Below, one piece after another: positions 18,826 through 27,207 of a DNA stretch of 64,000 bases. The notes beneath the pieces were generated by a model that was given only the letters and a program-made list of their open reading frames with translations, was not told where the DNA came from and ran no database searches. Origin of the DNA: Glaciimonas sp. (lineage in GTDB: Bacteria; Pseudomonadota; Gammaproteobacteria; Burkholderiales; Burkholderiaceae_D); contig JABBOY010000023.1 in NCBI GenBank assembly GCA_012927585.1, positions 62,001 through 126,000 on the forward strand, in the 5' to 3' direction. Within the stretch, counting starts at the first letter, position 1; every line of letters starts with the position of its first letter. The translations under genes and the position numbers were made by a program.

Positions 18826-19983
18826 ATGAAAGCGATGATTCTTGCAGCAGGTAAAGGCACACGGGTTCGACCGTTGACCTACGATTTACCTAAACCAATG
18901 ATTCCAATCCTGGGCAAGCCAGTAATGGCGTATCTGGTCGAGCATCTCGCCAAATTTGGCGTTCGCGACATCATGGTCAATGTAAGTTACTTGCATGAGA
19001 AGATCGAGGAATACTTTGGCGAAGGTGATCAATTTGGAGTTCAGATCGGCTATTCCTTCGAGGGTTATACCAACGACGATGGCGATGTGGTGCCGCAACC
19101 GATCGGTTCCGCCGGCGGAATGAAGAAAATTCAAGAATTTGGTGGATTTTTTGATGAAACGACCATTGTTTTGTGCGGTGATGCGTTAATCGATCTTGAT
19201 CTGAAATCAGCATTGTTCGAACACAAGCGCAAGGGCGCATTAGCCAGTGTTATCACTAAGGAAGTGCCGTGGGATAAGGTATCCGATTATGGTGTGGTGG
19301 TCACAGACGAGGATGGCAAAGTACTGTCGTTTCAAGAAAAACCAACCCAGGAACAGGCTCGCTCGAATTTTGCCAGCACCGGCATCTATATCTTTGAGCC
19401 GCAAGTGTTGGACCTGATTCCAGCCGACAAGGTATTCGATATTGGCTCCGATTTGTTTCCCTTGATGGTGCAACAAGGGTTACCGTTTTATGCACAAAAA
19501 CGCTCCTACAACTGGATTGACATCGGTAGCGTCACAGATTTCTGGACCGTAGCGCAGAGTGTGCTGATGGGCGAGGTGGCGCAAATGGATATGCCCGGTC
19601 TTCAGATTGCTGAAGGACTTTGGGTCGGCCTCAATACGCATATCGATTGGGAAGACACGGTCATCGAAGGGCCGGTGTACATCGGGTCTGGTTGCCACAT
19701 TGAGGCCGGTTGCCATATCGTAGGCCCGACCTGGATCGGACACGGTAGCCATATATGTTCCGGGGTAGAGGTGATACGCAGCGTGTTGTTCGAATACACC
19801 CGCATCTCGCCGGATGCTTATCTGGACGAGAAGGTTGTTTTCAAAGAATACAGCGTCAATCGCGCCGGTGAGATGACGCATGTTTCTGAATGCGGTGACA
19901 GCGAATGGGGCAATGCCCGCGACCGACGCCTCAAACGTCGTTTGAGCACCAGCGACATATTAGAGAAAGAAAATGTCGCATAA
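18826..19983 (+). CDS. NDP-sugar pyrophosphorylase (mannose-1-phosphate guanylyltransferase-like)
   Basis: A 385-residue nucleotidyltransferase that activates a sugar-1-phosphate. The N-terminal domain has the signature LAAGKGTRVRPLT and KPMIPILGKPV; the catalytic GDALIDLDL Asp lies near residue 120. The C-terminal quarter is a left-handed beta-helix (PVYIGSGCHIEAGCHIVGP, WIGHGSHI). Members are annotated as GDP-mannose pyrophosphorylases or glucose-1-phosphate thymidylyltransferases, and the sugar and nucleotide cannot be settled here. ATG 18826 has GGAG eight bases upstream; the frame is open further upstream but only as overlap with galE. Confidence 0.88.
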   Translation: MKAMILAAGKGTRVRPLTYDLPKPMIPILGKPVMAYLVEHLAKFGVRDIMVNVSYLHEKIEEYFGEGDQFGVQIGYSFEGYTNDDGDVVPQPIGSAGGMKKIQEFGGFFDETTIVLCGDALIDLDLKSALFEHKRKGALASVITKEVPWDKVSDYGVVVTDEDGKVLSFQEKPTQEQARSNFASTGIYIFEPQVLDLIPADKVFDIGSDLFPLMVQQGLPFYAQKRSYNWIDIGSVTDFWTVAQSVLMGEVAQMDMPGLQIAEGLWVGLNTHIDWEDTVIEGPVYIGSGCHIEAGCHIVGPTWIGHGSHICSGVEVIRSVLFEYTRISPDAYLDEKVVFKEYSVNRAGEMTHVSECGDSEWGNARDRRLKRRLSTSDILEKENVA

Positions 19984-20039
19984 GAAAATTTTTTTAATCC
20001 AACTATAGCTGGATTCTCAAGTGGAATAAATTAATCACA

Positions 20040-20102
20040 ACCGTAATATATTAATGGAGTATGCTGTAAAACATATCACCTTGCGCATGATTATATTACG
20101 GT
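20040..20102. repeat. 11-bp perfect inverted repeat with 41-base spacer
   Basis: ACCGTAATATA at 20040-20050 is matched exactly by TATATTACGGT at 20092-20102. It lies in the intergenic gap between the pyrophosphorylase gene and the UDG-like gene. It could be a small decayed mobile-element end pair or a regulatory structure; no transposase is nearby. Confidence 0.45.
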
Positions 20103-20182
20103 TCATTAAAATACATTGGCCAGTATAAGACATACCACACGCAAACTCCATGACAACGACTTGACAATGCGATAGCTACTAA

Positions 20183-20800
20183 ATGGATAAACGTCAATGT
20201 TCTTCGCTCGATGCACTTTTGACTGAGGTGCGTGCTTGTCGCGCCTGCGAGCAGCACCTCCCGCTCGGCCCACGCCCGATAGTGCGCGCGGCAGCACAGG
20301 CACGCATTCTCATTGTCGGGCAGGCGCCTGGCGCTCGGGTCCATGTATCAGGCATTCCGTGGGACGACGCTAGTGGTGATCGTCTGCGGACATGGCTTGG
20401 GATAGACCTTGCGTCATTTCATGATGAGTCCCAGTTTGCGATTATTCCGATGGGATTCTGTTATCCCGGGAGGGGTACTAGCGGTGATAAGCCACCGCGC
20501 CGCGAATGTGCGCAAATGTGGCTGGATAGCCTGTTGGAACAGTTGCCTGAGATTCAATTGACGTTGCTGATCGGCCAATATGCGCAACATCATTTTCTGG
20601 GCACCAGTCGCCGGCCGTCTCTCACTGAAACGGTTCGGGCATGGCAGGAATACGCGCCGACTTTCATTCCGTTGCCGCACCCGTCACCACGTAACCAGGG
20701 ATGGTTTCAACGGCACCCGTGGTTCGAAAACGAAGTCCTTCCGATGCTGCGCGGGAGAGTCGAATCCATCTTGGCGCAAGATCAGAGACTGGCTAACTGA
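20183..20800 (+). CDS. Uracil-DNA glycosylase-family protein (4Fe-4S type)
   Basis: A 205-residue protein of the UDG superfamily, likely to remove uracil or a similar damaged base from DNA. It has the water-activating region VGQAPG (46-50) and the C-terminal motif HPSPRN. Four Cys residues (19, 22, 93 and 109) are placed like the iron-sulfur ligands of family 4/5 enzymes. A WDDASGDRLRTWLG loop precedes the third Cys. The family is widespread in proteobacteria with poorly tested activity. It is not part of the eps locus, being separated by a 200-base AT-rich gap. Confidence 0.85.
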   Translation: MDKRQCSSLDALLTEVRACRACEQHLPLGPRPIVRAAAQARILIVGQAPGARVHVSGIPWDDASGDRLRTWLGIDLASFHDESQFAIIPMGFCYPGRGTSGDKPPRRECAQMWLDSLLEQLPEIQLTLLIGQYAQHHFLGTSRRPSLTETVRAWQEYAPTFIPLPHPSPRNQGWFQRHPWFENEVLPMLRGRVESILAQDQRLAN

Positions 20801-20848
20801 GACCGGCAAAGCATTTCCTAGTGATGTGTAGCCTAACCGGAGCAAAAA

Positions 20849-21235
20849 ATGCCGCATGCGAATCGCACGAAGTTGAAAATTTTCATTAAGAGGGCGTATG
20901 AGGACGCGGCGCCGGCAGATGGTTTTCGTGTTTTAGTCGACCGCCTCTGGCCCCGCGGACGCAGCAAAGAGACGCTTGAACTCGATCAGTGGGCGCGCGA
21001 CCTCGCGCCAAGCGCGAATTTACGCAAATGGTTTGGGCACGCCCCGAAGCGATGGGAAACTTTCCAGCAACGCTATCGAAGCGAACTTGATGCTGAAGAA
21101 AAGCAGGAGGGAATGCGGGATCTTTTAGCCGCTGCCGATGGCCGGTCGATTACGCTCGTTTATGCGGCAAAAGACGAACAACATAATCAGGCAATCGTGC
21201 TGCGGGATGTGTTGTCGCAACCGCATGAACGATGA
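20849..21235 (+). CDS. DUF488-family protein
   Basis: A 128-residue cytoplasmic protein with the DUF488 signatures FRVLVDRLWPRGRSKE and RKWFGHAPKRW, ending in a short Rossmann-like segment (TLVYAAKDEQHNQA). The family is common and usually annotated as uncharacterised or as a possible nucleic-acid-associated protein; no reaction is established to my knowledge. It follows the UDG-like gene by 48 bases on the same strand, and the two may be co-transcribed. Confidence 0.88.
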   Translation: MPHANRTKLKIFIKRAYEDAAPADGFRVLVDRLWPRGRSKETLELDQWARDLAPSANLRKWFGHAPKRWETFQQRYRSELDAEEKQEGMRDLLAAADGRSITLVYAAKDEQHNQAIVLRDVLSQPHER

Positions 21236-21608
21236 TTGTAACGACTTCTGCGGTGCGCCACGGCATCGCCCCGATCAAAAAAATCGCTACTTTTATTCAG
21301 GCCATCGCGTGCTGTCATTTGGCACCGCTGACTGCAAACTTGGAAACAAATTCTGACGAAACTGTAGTATCAGAAAATTCATGGATATGAATCAAAATGC
21401 ACTCTCAGAGATTACTGCCTTGGCCCAGCATTTTTGCCTCGTTTTGTCGCAGCCTCACTCTGGGAAGCGGAACTAAACTTGGACTTTATGCGAATCGCAA
21501 ATAATTACATTTCATCAATACGTTTAAGCCTGCGACGCTGTTTCGACTACAATGCCCGGCTGTGAGGATGCACACCCACACACAACCAGATAGGGAGCGT
21601 AGCGCACT
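21236..21608. other. 370-base intergenic region upstream of the CoA-transferase
   Basis: No gene is supported. Short open frames lack ribosome sites and any recognisable protein. The last 60 bases should hold the promoter and the ribosome site (GGGAG) of the following gene. Confidence 0.5.
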
Positions 21609-22904
21609 ATGTCAGTCCAGGACCTTTACAAAAAAAAACGTGGTACCCCAGAAGATGCAATCAGCCAGATAAAAAACGGCGACTTCATCATTGTCCCCAC
21701 CGGTGTTGGCGAGCCGCCAACTTTACTGACCGCGTTGTCGGAACAGAGGCGTCGCTTCCATGATGTGAAAGTAGGACAGATCCTGGCGGTGCGTAAATAT
21801 GGTTATATCGACCCGGAAACGATTAGCCACGTACGACATGTTGCATTTTTCTTCGGTGGCGCCACGCGTCCTGGCGGCCAGAGCGGCTGGATCGATTTCA
21901 TTCCAAGTTATTTTTCAGAAATGCCCAGCATGATCGAACGTGGCCAGATTTCGGCTGACGTCGTGTTTTCAATGGCTTCGCCGATGGACCAGCACGGCTA
22001 TTTTTCACTCAGCCTAGGTGCCGATTACACCATGGCAGCGGTCGCTAAGGCGCGTGTAATAGCGCTCGAAGTAAACCCCAACGTGCCATTTGCAAACGGC
22101 AATTGCCATGTACATATTTCGCAAGTGACGGCGCTGATTGAGAGCAGCGAGCCGGTGCTGGAGGTGGGCTTGCCGAAAATCGGCCCGGTGCAGGAAGCCA
22201 TCGGCAAATATGTCGCCGACATGATCAAGGATGGCTCTACCCTGCAGATTGGCTACGGCGGCATACCGGATGCTGTGGTAATGCAATTGACTCACAAGCA
22301 CGACCTGGGCATCCATACCGAAATGATCGGCGACGGCATCCTGACTCTAGTCGAAAGTGGTGCCGTCACCAACCGCAAGAAAACGTATATGCCGGGAAAA
22401 ATGGTCGCTACTTTTGCGCTCGGCTCTAAGAAGCTGTATCAGTTTATGGATCGCAACCCGACTCTCGAAATACACCCAGTCGATTTCACCAACGACCCAT
22501 ACCTTGCGTCTAAAAATGACAATTTAGTGGCGATCAATGCCACACTGCAGATCGACTTGATTGGCCAGTGCGGCTCTGAAAGCCTTGGCCACCTGCCGTA
22601 TTCCGGCACCGGCGGCCAAGTTGATTTCGTGCGCGCAGCCAATCGTTCGCGCGGCGGCAAGGCGTTCATTGTGTTGCCGTCAACCGCCAAAGACGACAGT
22701 ATTACGCGCATCGTGCCAACGCTCACGCCCGGTACCCACATAAGCACCAGCAAGAATGACATCAATTACGTCGTCACCGAATTCGGTGTCGCGCAGTTAC
22801 GCGGCAAGACTGCGAAACAGCGCGCGCAGGAACTGATCTCTATCGCCCATCCGGATTTCCGCGCCAAATTGACTGAAGCGGCCAAACAGATGCATCTCTT
22901 GTAA
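21609..22904 (+). CDS. Acetyl-CoA hydrolase / CoA-transferase family protein
   Basis: A 431-residue enzyme of the family that includes 4-hydroxybutyrate CoA-transferase and acetyl-CoA hydrolase. The N-terminal domain has GDFIIVPTGVGEP; the C-terminal domain carries LGIHTEMIGDG, whose Glu aligns with the glutamate that forms the covalent CoA thioester in this family, and the glycine-rich GTGGQVDFVRAA and STSKNDINYVVTEFG motifs. Both domains are intact. It probably moves CoA between acetyl-CoA and a short carboxylate, but donor and acceptor are unknown. It is a single-gene unit with no metabolic neighbour to help. Confidence 0.92.
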   Translation: MSVQDLYKKKRGTPEDAISQIKNGDFIIVPTGVGEPPTLLTALSEQRRRFHDVKVGQILAVRKYGYIDPETISHVRHVAFFFGGATRPGGQSGWIDFIPSYFSEMPSMIERGQISADVVFSMASPMDQHGYFSLSLGADYTMAAVAKARVIALEVNPNVPFANGNCHVHISQVTALIESSEPVLEVGLPKIGPVQEAIGKYVADMIKDGSTLQIGYGGIPDAVVMQLTHKHDLGIHTEMIGDGILTLVESGAVTNRKKTYMPGKMVATFALGSKKLYQFMDRNPTLEIHPVDFTNDPYLASKNDNLVAINATLQIDLIGQCGSESLGHLPYSGTGGQVDFVRAANRSRGGKAFIVLPSTAKDDSITRIVPTLTPGTHISTSKNDINYVVTEFGVAQLRGKTAKQRAQELISIAHPDFRAKLTEAAKQMHLL

Positions 22905-23357
22905 AACTGGCACTGCCGCGCCTGCAAACCTGGGCGCGGAACCGGCACAATTCATGCATATCCGCGACTGTAACGTCTGGAAAACGTTGTGCGCGCCCTT
23001 GTTTTCTTCAGGGTTGGAGCGCTAAATCAGCGTCAGTGACCGTGCTTTTCCAATGCATAAACCGAGTTGCCTTTCATTTCCCGATCAGGTTTATCGACGA
23101 AATCATTCGCCTCCTCAAGCGCTACGCATCAGTTGCAGTAGATGGGAGCGTGGCGGGGTGGCCAGCATTGCTTTCCGGCCATGGATTCGGCGAATACGCT
23201 CGCTCAAACGATTTGCCGGAAGGCCCTTCAGGTCTGTGGTTTGTTGGCATGGTGTCAGAGGGCGCCAAATTTTTACGGGAATCTAAGTGCTCAAGTGTAA
23301 GAATGCGTGTCATGGCACCGACTGAGTTTCTATCTATCACTATACCGGAGCCCCAAC
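22905..23357. other. 450-base region, no supported gene
   Basis: A 129-residue open frame crosses 23036-23425 but has no good start signal, no recognisable domain, and overlaps the next gene, so it is not called. A 7-bp GC-rich hairpin (22916-22922 with 22933-22939) follows the CoA-transferase stop but has no T run. Nothing else is seen. Confidence 0.5.
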
Positions 23358-23813
23358 ATGGCCAAGACTGTTCTGCTGGCACGCCCACATCCTTTCATTA
23401 TTGCCGAGATGAAACCACTTCTTGAGTATTGTGGATACGCCGCTGCCAAGCTTGAAAATTTGGCTGATTTAGCAGTACAGGCCAAAAGCAGCGCCGGTGT
23501 GGTGATTTCGCTGGCTGTATCCTCATCGCTGGGCGAGACTGCAGCCGAGGTTTTCATAAGGCTGCGGCAAGGAGTCCCTCGTATTCCCGTTTTGTTTGCT
23601 GCCATGTTGCCGTTGGATAAGGCTCTGAGCAGTCTGGAACGGCTCGCCAAACAAACTGGTGTTCAGGCGACGATTCTTGGCGTTGCTGCGGGCAATGAAA
23701 ACGCGGTAGCGCTCGGAAAACCGGAAACCTTTTTGTACATCAGCAAGGACGATTTAACGGAAGCGCCGCGCCGGGTGATTGCGTCGCGCATGATTCAGCG
23801 CCATTTTCGCTAA
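23358..23813 (+). CDS. Receiver-like protein of unknown function
   Basis: A 151-residue protein resembling a response-regulator receiver fold: it starts MAKTVLLARPHPFIIAEMKPLL, with alternating hydrophobic strands (AGVVISLAV, IPVLFAAM). The Asp normally phosphorylated at the end of the third strand is not visible, so phosphotransfer is doubtful. ATG 23358 has GGAG eight bases upstream; upstream codons in frame lack support. It precedes the FAD oxidoreductase and HD-GYP genes by 12 bases and may be the first gene of that unit. The fold assignment is tentative. Confidence 0.6.
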   Translation: MAKTVLLARPHPFIIAEMKPLLEYCGYAAAKLENLADLAVQAKSSAGVVISLAVSSSLGETAAEVFIRLRQGVPRIPVLFAAMLPLDKALSSLERLAKQTGVQATILGVAAGNENAVALGKPETFLYISKDDLTEAPRRVIASRMIQRHFR

Positions 23814-23825
23814 GCGGGTGATCTG

Positions 23826-24968
23826 ATGAAACGCCTGGTTCTGGTCGGCGGCGGTCATGCGCATCTTTCGGTGCTACGGGCCTTGGCGCGTGAAAAACCG
23901 GTTGGCGTCGAAGTCGTGCTGGTGACTCCAAATTCGCACCAGAATTACTCCGGAATGTTGCCGGGCTGGATGGCCGGGCATTACACCCAGCCACAGTGCC
24001 GGATCGATTTGCAGCCGCTGGCGCAGGCGGCGCAGGTGCGCATGGTGGTGGATCACGTCACAGACATGGATGCCGACCGGCGTTGTGCGGGCTTGCCGGA
24101 TGGTCGGCATATTGAATATGACTTGTTGTCTCTGGATGTCGGTAGTGAAATCGATTCCTCATGGCTGGAGATGGCGGGCGATAAGTTGTTGCCCGTCAAA
24201 CCACTCGACGGTTTTTTCAAGGCATGGCCACGGGTATTGGTCGCTGCGAGGGAGAACCCAGGTTATCGTTTGGTGGTGGTTGGCGGCGGTGCCGCCGGAG
24301 TGGAACTCGCGCTGGCTGCGCGCCATGCATTTGCCCGCGCAGAGATTGACGCACGCGTGGATCTGGTGGTTTCCGAGTGCGGCCTGCTGGCCGGGCACGC
24401 CCTTGGCGTACAGCGCCGTATTACGCGTTTTTTGGCCAGGGCCGGCGTTTTTGTACATCCTCAGAGAGCAGTTGGGGCGGAACAAGGAGTGCTGTTGTCC
24501 GATGGCACCCTGTTGCCCGCAGACAGGGTGATTGCGGCTACCGGCGCACGAGCTCCTATCTGGTTGCAACCCTCCGGCCTGAGGCTGGACGAAAACGGCT
24601 ATATCGCCGTCGATGCATATCATCGCAGCCTCTCGCATCCGAACGTATTCGCCGCGGGGGACGTCTGCGCCCGGCAAGACTTGGCGATGGCGCGCTCGGG
24701 CGTGCATGCGGTGCATGCCGGTCCGGTACTAGCCGCAAACCTGCTGGCGACGCTTTTAGGCAGGCCACTGGCCACCTACCAGCCACGGCGCCGCTCGCTG
24801 TATTTGCTGGCCTGCGGCGCGCAGTACGGCATTGCATCCTGGGGTGGCTTCAGTGCTGAAGGCGATTGGGTGTGGCGCTGGAAAGACAGCATCGACCGTG
24901 GTTTTATTGCGCGCTTTTCAGACCCGGGGCGGCGACACGATATAGTGTCAGCGAAGGAAACATCATGA
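23826..24968 (+). CDS. FAD-dependent pyridine nucleotide-disulfide oxidoreductase family protein
   Basis: A 380-residue flavoprotein with two dinucleotide folds: the FAD motif VLVGGGHAHLSVL at the N-terminus and an NAD(P)-type motif VVVGGGAAGVELALA near residue 155. The C-terminal FAD site reads NVFAAGDVC. The GGGHAHLSVL start with the following QNYSGMLPGWMAG is typical of the subfamily related to type-II NADH dehydrogenase and to the oxidoreductase domain fused to selenide-water dikinase in some bacteria. There is no redox-active CxxC. Electron donor and acceptor are unknown. It overlaps the next gene by ATGA. Confidence 0.88.
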   Translation: MKRLVLVGGGHAHLSVLRALAREKPVGVEVVLVTPNSHQNYSGMLPGWMAGHYTQPQCRIDLQPLAQAAQVRMVVDHVTDMDADRRCAGLPDGRHIEYDLLSLDVGSEIDSSWLEMAGDKLLPVKPLDGFFKAWPRVLVAARENPGYRLVVVGGGAAGVELALAARHAFARAEIDARVDLVVSECGLLAGHALGVQRRITRFLARAGVFVHPQRAVGAEQGVLLSDGTLLPADRVIAATGARAPIWLQPSGLRLDENGYIAVDAYHRSLSHPNVFAAGDVCARQDLAMARSGVHAVHAGPVLAANLLATLLGRPLATYQPRRRSLYLLACGAQYGIASWGGFSAEGDWVWRWKDSIDRGFIARFSDPGRRHDIVSAKETS

Positions 24969-25918
24969 ATGTATTCAGACAATTGGGTCATTGGCTAGCG
25001 CCGGAAAACTGCGGCGACACGGCCGACGCAGCTTCACATTCCCGCAATTTGCTGGCCAGTCTGCTGACCATGGCCTGGTTCGTCGAGGCCCGCGACCCGT
25101 ATACCGGCGGGCATCTGTGGCGGGTATCCCGCTATGCGCTGCTGCTGGCCGAAAGCGCCAGCTTCAGCAAGGCCGACGCGGCCCGGATCAGCCTGGGCGG
25201 GTTCTTGCATGATCTGGGTAAAGTGGGCGTGCCTGATGCGATTCTGCGCAAGCCGGATCGGCTGACCGATGATGAATATGCGGTCATCAAGACCCATCCT
25301 GATATCGGCTTGCGGATGCTGTCCGGGCACCCGCTGGCCCAACTCGTTAGCGACGCCGTGCTGTTGCATCACGAACGTCCTGACGGCAAAGGCTATCCGC
25401 GCGGACTGGCCGGCGATGCGATCCCGGATATGGCGCGCATCGTCGGCATCTGTGACGCCTTTGACGCGATGACCAGCCATCGCCCGTATCGCGCCGGTAT
25501 GCCGCGCGACCAGGCTATAGCCATCATCGGCGAATTTCGCGCAAGCCAGTTTGACGCGCATTTTGCCGACGCATTCATCGTGCTGTGCGCGGCGGGCCGT
25601 CTGGATCATGTGATGGGCCATAGCGATGACGGGATTCCGCTGCAATCCTGTTCAATATGCGGCCCCACCCTGGTGACGCGTCCCGATCACCACCAGGGTG
25701 ATCATATCTACTGCCGCAATTGCGGTGGCGAATACGCACTGAAAACGCACGATAACTATCTGGTGGCGACCCCTACCGGCAAACAGGGAAAAGCTGTCGA
25801 TCTGGAACCCGAGGCTGATTCCGCACTGATTGAGCGCACCGTACGTGCGACGGTGGAGGCATTGCCGGTTGCCGACTTGATGAAGGCGATGGCGATACCG
25901 ATGAAGAAAAGCCGATGA
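24965..25918 (+). CDS. HD-GYP domain phosphodiesterase with C-terminal zinc-ribbon-like segment
   Basis: A 317-residue cytoplasmic protein predicted to hydrolyse cyclic di-GMP. The HD pair is at 82-83 (FLHDLGKVGVPD) and the second metal and GYP motif at 135-145 (HHERPDGKGYP). No sensor domain is fused; the first 35 residues are short and polar. After the HD-GYP part, four Cys (229, 232, 250, 253; CSIC and CRNC) look like a zinc ribbon. The ATG overlaps the oxidoreductase stop and the gene's stop overlaps the next start, both by four bases, so expression is coupled. A longer upstream frame from 24866 is overlap only. Confidence 0.92.
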   Translation: MNVFRQLGHWLAPENCGDTADAASHSRNLLASLLTMAWFVEARDPYTGGHLWRVSRYALLLAESASFSKADAARISLGGFLHDLGKVGVPDAILRKPDRLTDDEYAVIKTHPDIGLRMLSGHPLAQLVSDAVLLHHERPDGKGYPRGLAGDAIPDMARIVGICDAFDAMTSHRPYRAGMPRDQAIAIIGEFRASQFDAHFADAFIVLCAAGRLDHVMGHSDDGIPLQSCSICGPTLVTRPDHHQGDHIYCRNCGGEYALKTHDNYLVATPTGKQGKAVDLEPEADSALIERTVRATVEALPVADLMKAMAIPMKKSR

Positions 25919-26142
25919 AATCTTTGCTGCGAATTGCCTGCTCGGCCCGGATTGCGCACAGCGCATTGCGCGTCGCTTTGGTGGTTGGAACGGTGTTGAA
26001 CCTGGTCAATCAGAGCGGCGTCATTCTGGTTGGCATCGGCATCTCATGGTTTCACCTGCTGCTGAATTATTTTGTTCCCTACTGTGTGGCCAGTTATAGT
26101 GCTGCAAAGAATGAAATCACCAAGAGGGAAGATGAGGATTGA
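25915..26142 (+). CDS. nrtS: NrtS-like nitrate/nitrite transporter small membrane protein
   Basis: A 75-residue protein with two membrane segments (about 17-38 and 43-62). The arrangement ALRVALVVGTVLNLVNQSG and the second segment ending NYFVPYCVASY resembles NrtS, a small nitrate/nitrite transporter described in cyanobacteria and found widely in proteobacteria. The match is by pattern only. Start ATG overlaps the HD-GYP stop; the stop overlaps the sigma-factor gene by 11 bases. Function as a channel or as a membrane partner of this operon is open. Confidence 0.7.
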   Translation: MKSLLRIACSARIAHSALRVALVVGTVLNLVNQSGVILVGIGISWFHLLLNYFVPYCVASYSAAKNEITKREDED

Positions 26143-26770
26143 AGAAACACTGCCACCGGGTGCTGGCGATCCAAAACCGGAGCACGTATTGCTGCTCTCC
26201 GATACCGCATTTCTGGAAAGCTTGCGGCGCCAGATGCTCAAATTTGCCACCCTACAATTGTCAGATGCGCATCTCGCCGAAGACGCCGTGCAAGAAGCGC
26301 TGATCGGCGCGCTCAAGAATGCCAAGTCATTTGGCGGGCGGGCAGCCTTGAAGACTTGGGTATTCGCGATCCTCAAAAACAAAATCGCCGACGTATTGCG
26401 GCAAAAGCAACGCCTGATCAACGCCAGCAGCCTGTTGCGCGAGGACGAGGAAGGCGAGGGTTTTTCAGAACTGTTCGACAAGAAAGGCTTCTGGCAGCCG
26501 GACCAACGTCCTGCAGCCTGGGCCAATCCCGAGGAATCTTTGCGGGAAGGTCAGTTCTGGCGCGTGTTTGAAGCCTGTCTGGAAAATCTGCCAGGCAATC
26601 AGGCACGGGTTTTCATGATGCGTGAATTTGTCGAGCTCGATTCCCACGAAATCTGCGCCACCGTCGGCATCACAGTAAGTAACCTCAACGTGATGTTGCA
26701 CCGTGCCCGCATACGCCTGCGCGAATGCCTTGAAGACCATTGGTTTGTGAAAGGGGAAAAGTCATGCTGA
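26132..26770 (+). CDS. ECF-type RNA polymerase sigma factor
   Basis: A 212-residue sigma-70-family protein. Region 2 contains LAEDAVQEALIGALKNAKSFGGRAALKTWVFAILKNKIAD-like sequence in two blocks, and region 4 has FMMREFVELDSHEICATVGI with LNVMLHRARIRLRECLE, the normal recognition helix. A linker of about 45 acidic residues separates them, longer than in classic RpoE. ATG 26132 sits within an AGAGGGAAG ribosome context; ATG 26111 is an alternative. The next gene, overlapping by seven bases, encodes its probable zinc-binding anti-sigma factor. Target promoters are unknown. Confidence 0.9.
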   Translation: MRIEETLPPGAGDPKPEHVLLLSDTAFLESLRRQMLKFATLQLSDAHLAEDAVQEALIGALKNAKSFGGRAALKTWVFAILKNKIADVLRQKQRLINASSLLREDEEGEGFSELFDKKGFWQPDQRPAAWANPEESLREGQFWRVFEACLENLPGNQARVFMMREFVELDSHEICATVGITVSNLNVMLHRARIRLRECLEDHWFVKGEKSC

Positions 26771-26967
26771 ACTGTCAGCAAGTTACCCGTCTGTACTCGG
26801 AATCGCAAGAGCGCAGGCTCAACTTGCAAGAGCGCATGACACTGAAAGTGCATGTGATGATGTGCTCCGGTTGCAGGAACTTTGGAAAACAGATGCATAC
26901 ACTGCGTCACGTAGCGCGCGCTTACGCCAAAAGACAGGATGAGCGCAGCGACAAGGCTGACGAGTAG
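26764..26967 (+). CDS. Zinc-finger anti-sigma factor candidate (zf-HC2 type)
   Basis: A 67-residue soluble protein with the pattern His-x3-Cys-x2-Cys (HVMMCSGC, about residues 32-39), the core of ZAS-type anti-sigma domains. There is no membrane segment, so it would act in the cytoplasm, as for redox or metal-responsive ZAS proteins. It starts inside the end of the sigma-factor gene. It is short enough to have only the sigma-binding domain. Direct inhibition of the partner sigma factor is inferred from position and motif. Confidence 0.82.
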   Translation: MLNCQQVTRLYSESQERRLNLQERMTLKVHVMMCSGCRNFGKQMHTLRHVARAYAKRQDERSDKADE

Positions 26968-27207
26968 GCTGTCATGCAGGCCATGACTAATTTCACAAAA
27001 AAAAAGGAGTATGGCAATTTATATGCAATTTACCGCATATATTCAAAGAAATATTAAATATACTCATGATATTGTAGGTTGGGTTAGCGGCTTCATCGCG
27101 TAACCGGACAAGTGCGGCTGGGAATGTCTGATTACACACTCGCTAATCCGACCTGCGGATTCCGATACGTCCTGCTTAAGAAATGGGTACTATCACGCGT
27201 TTGCGCC

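Noticed and set aside
22916-22939. 7-bp GC hairpin after the CoA-transferase as a terminator
   Set aside because: No T run; stem is short.
23036-23425. 129-residue open frame
   Set aside because: No ribosome site, no domain, and it overlaps the start of the receiver-like gene.
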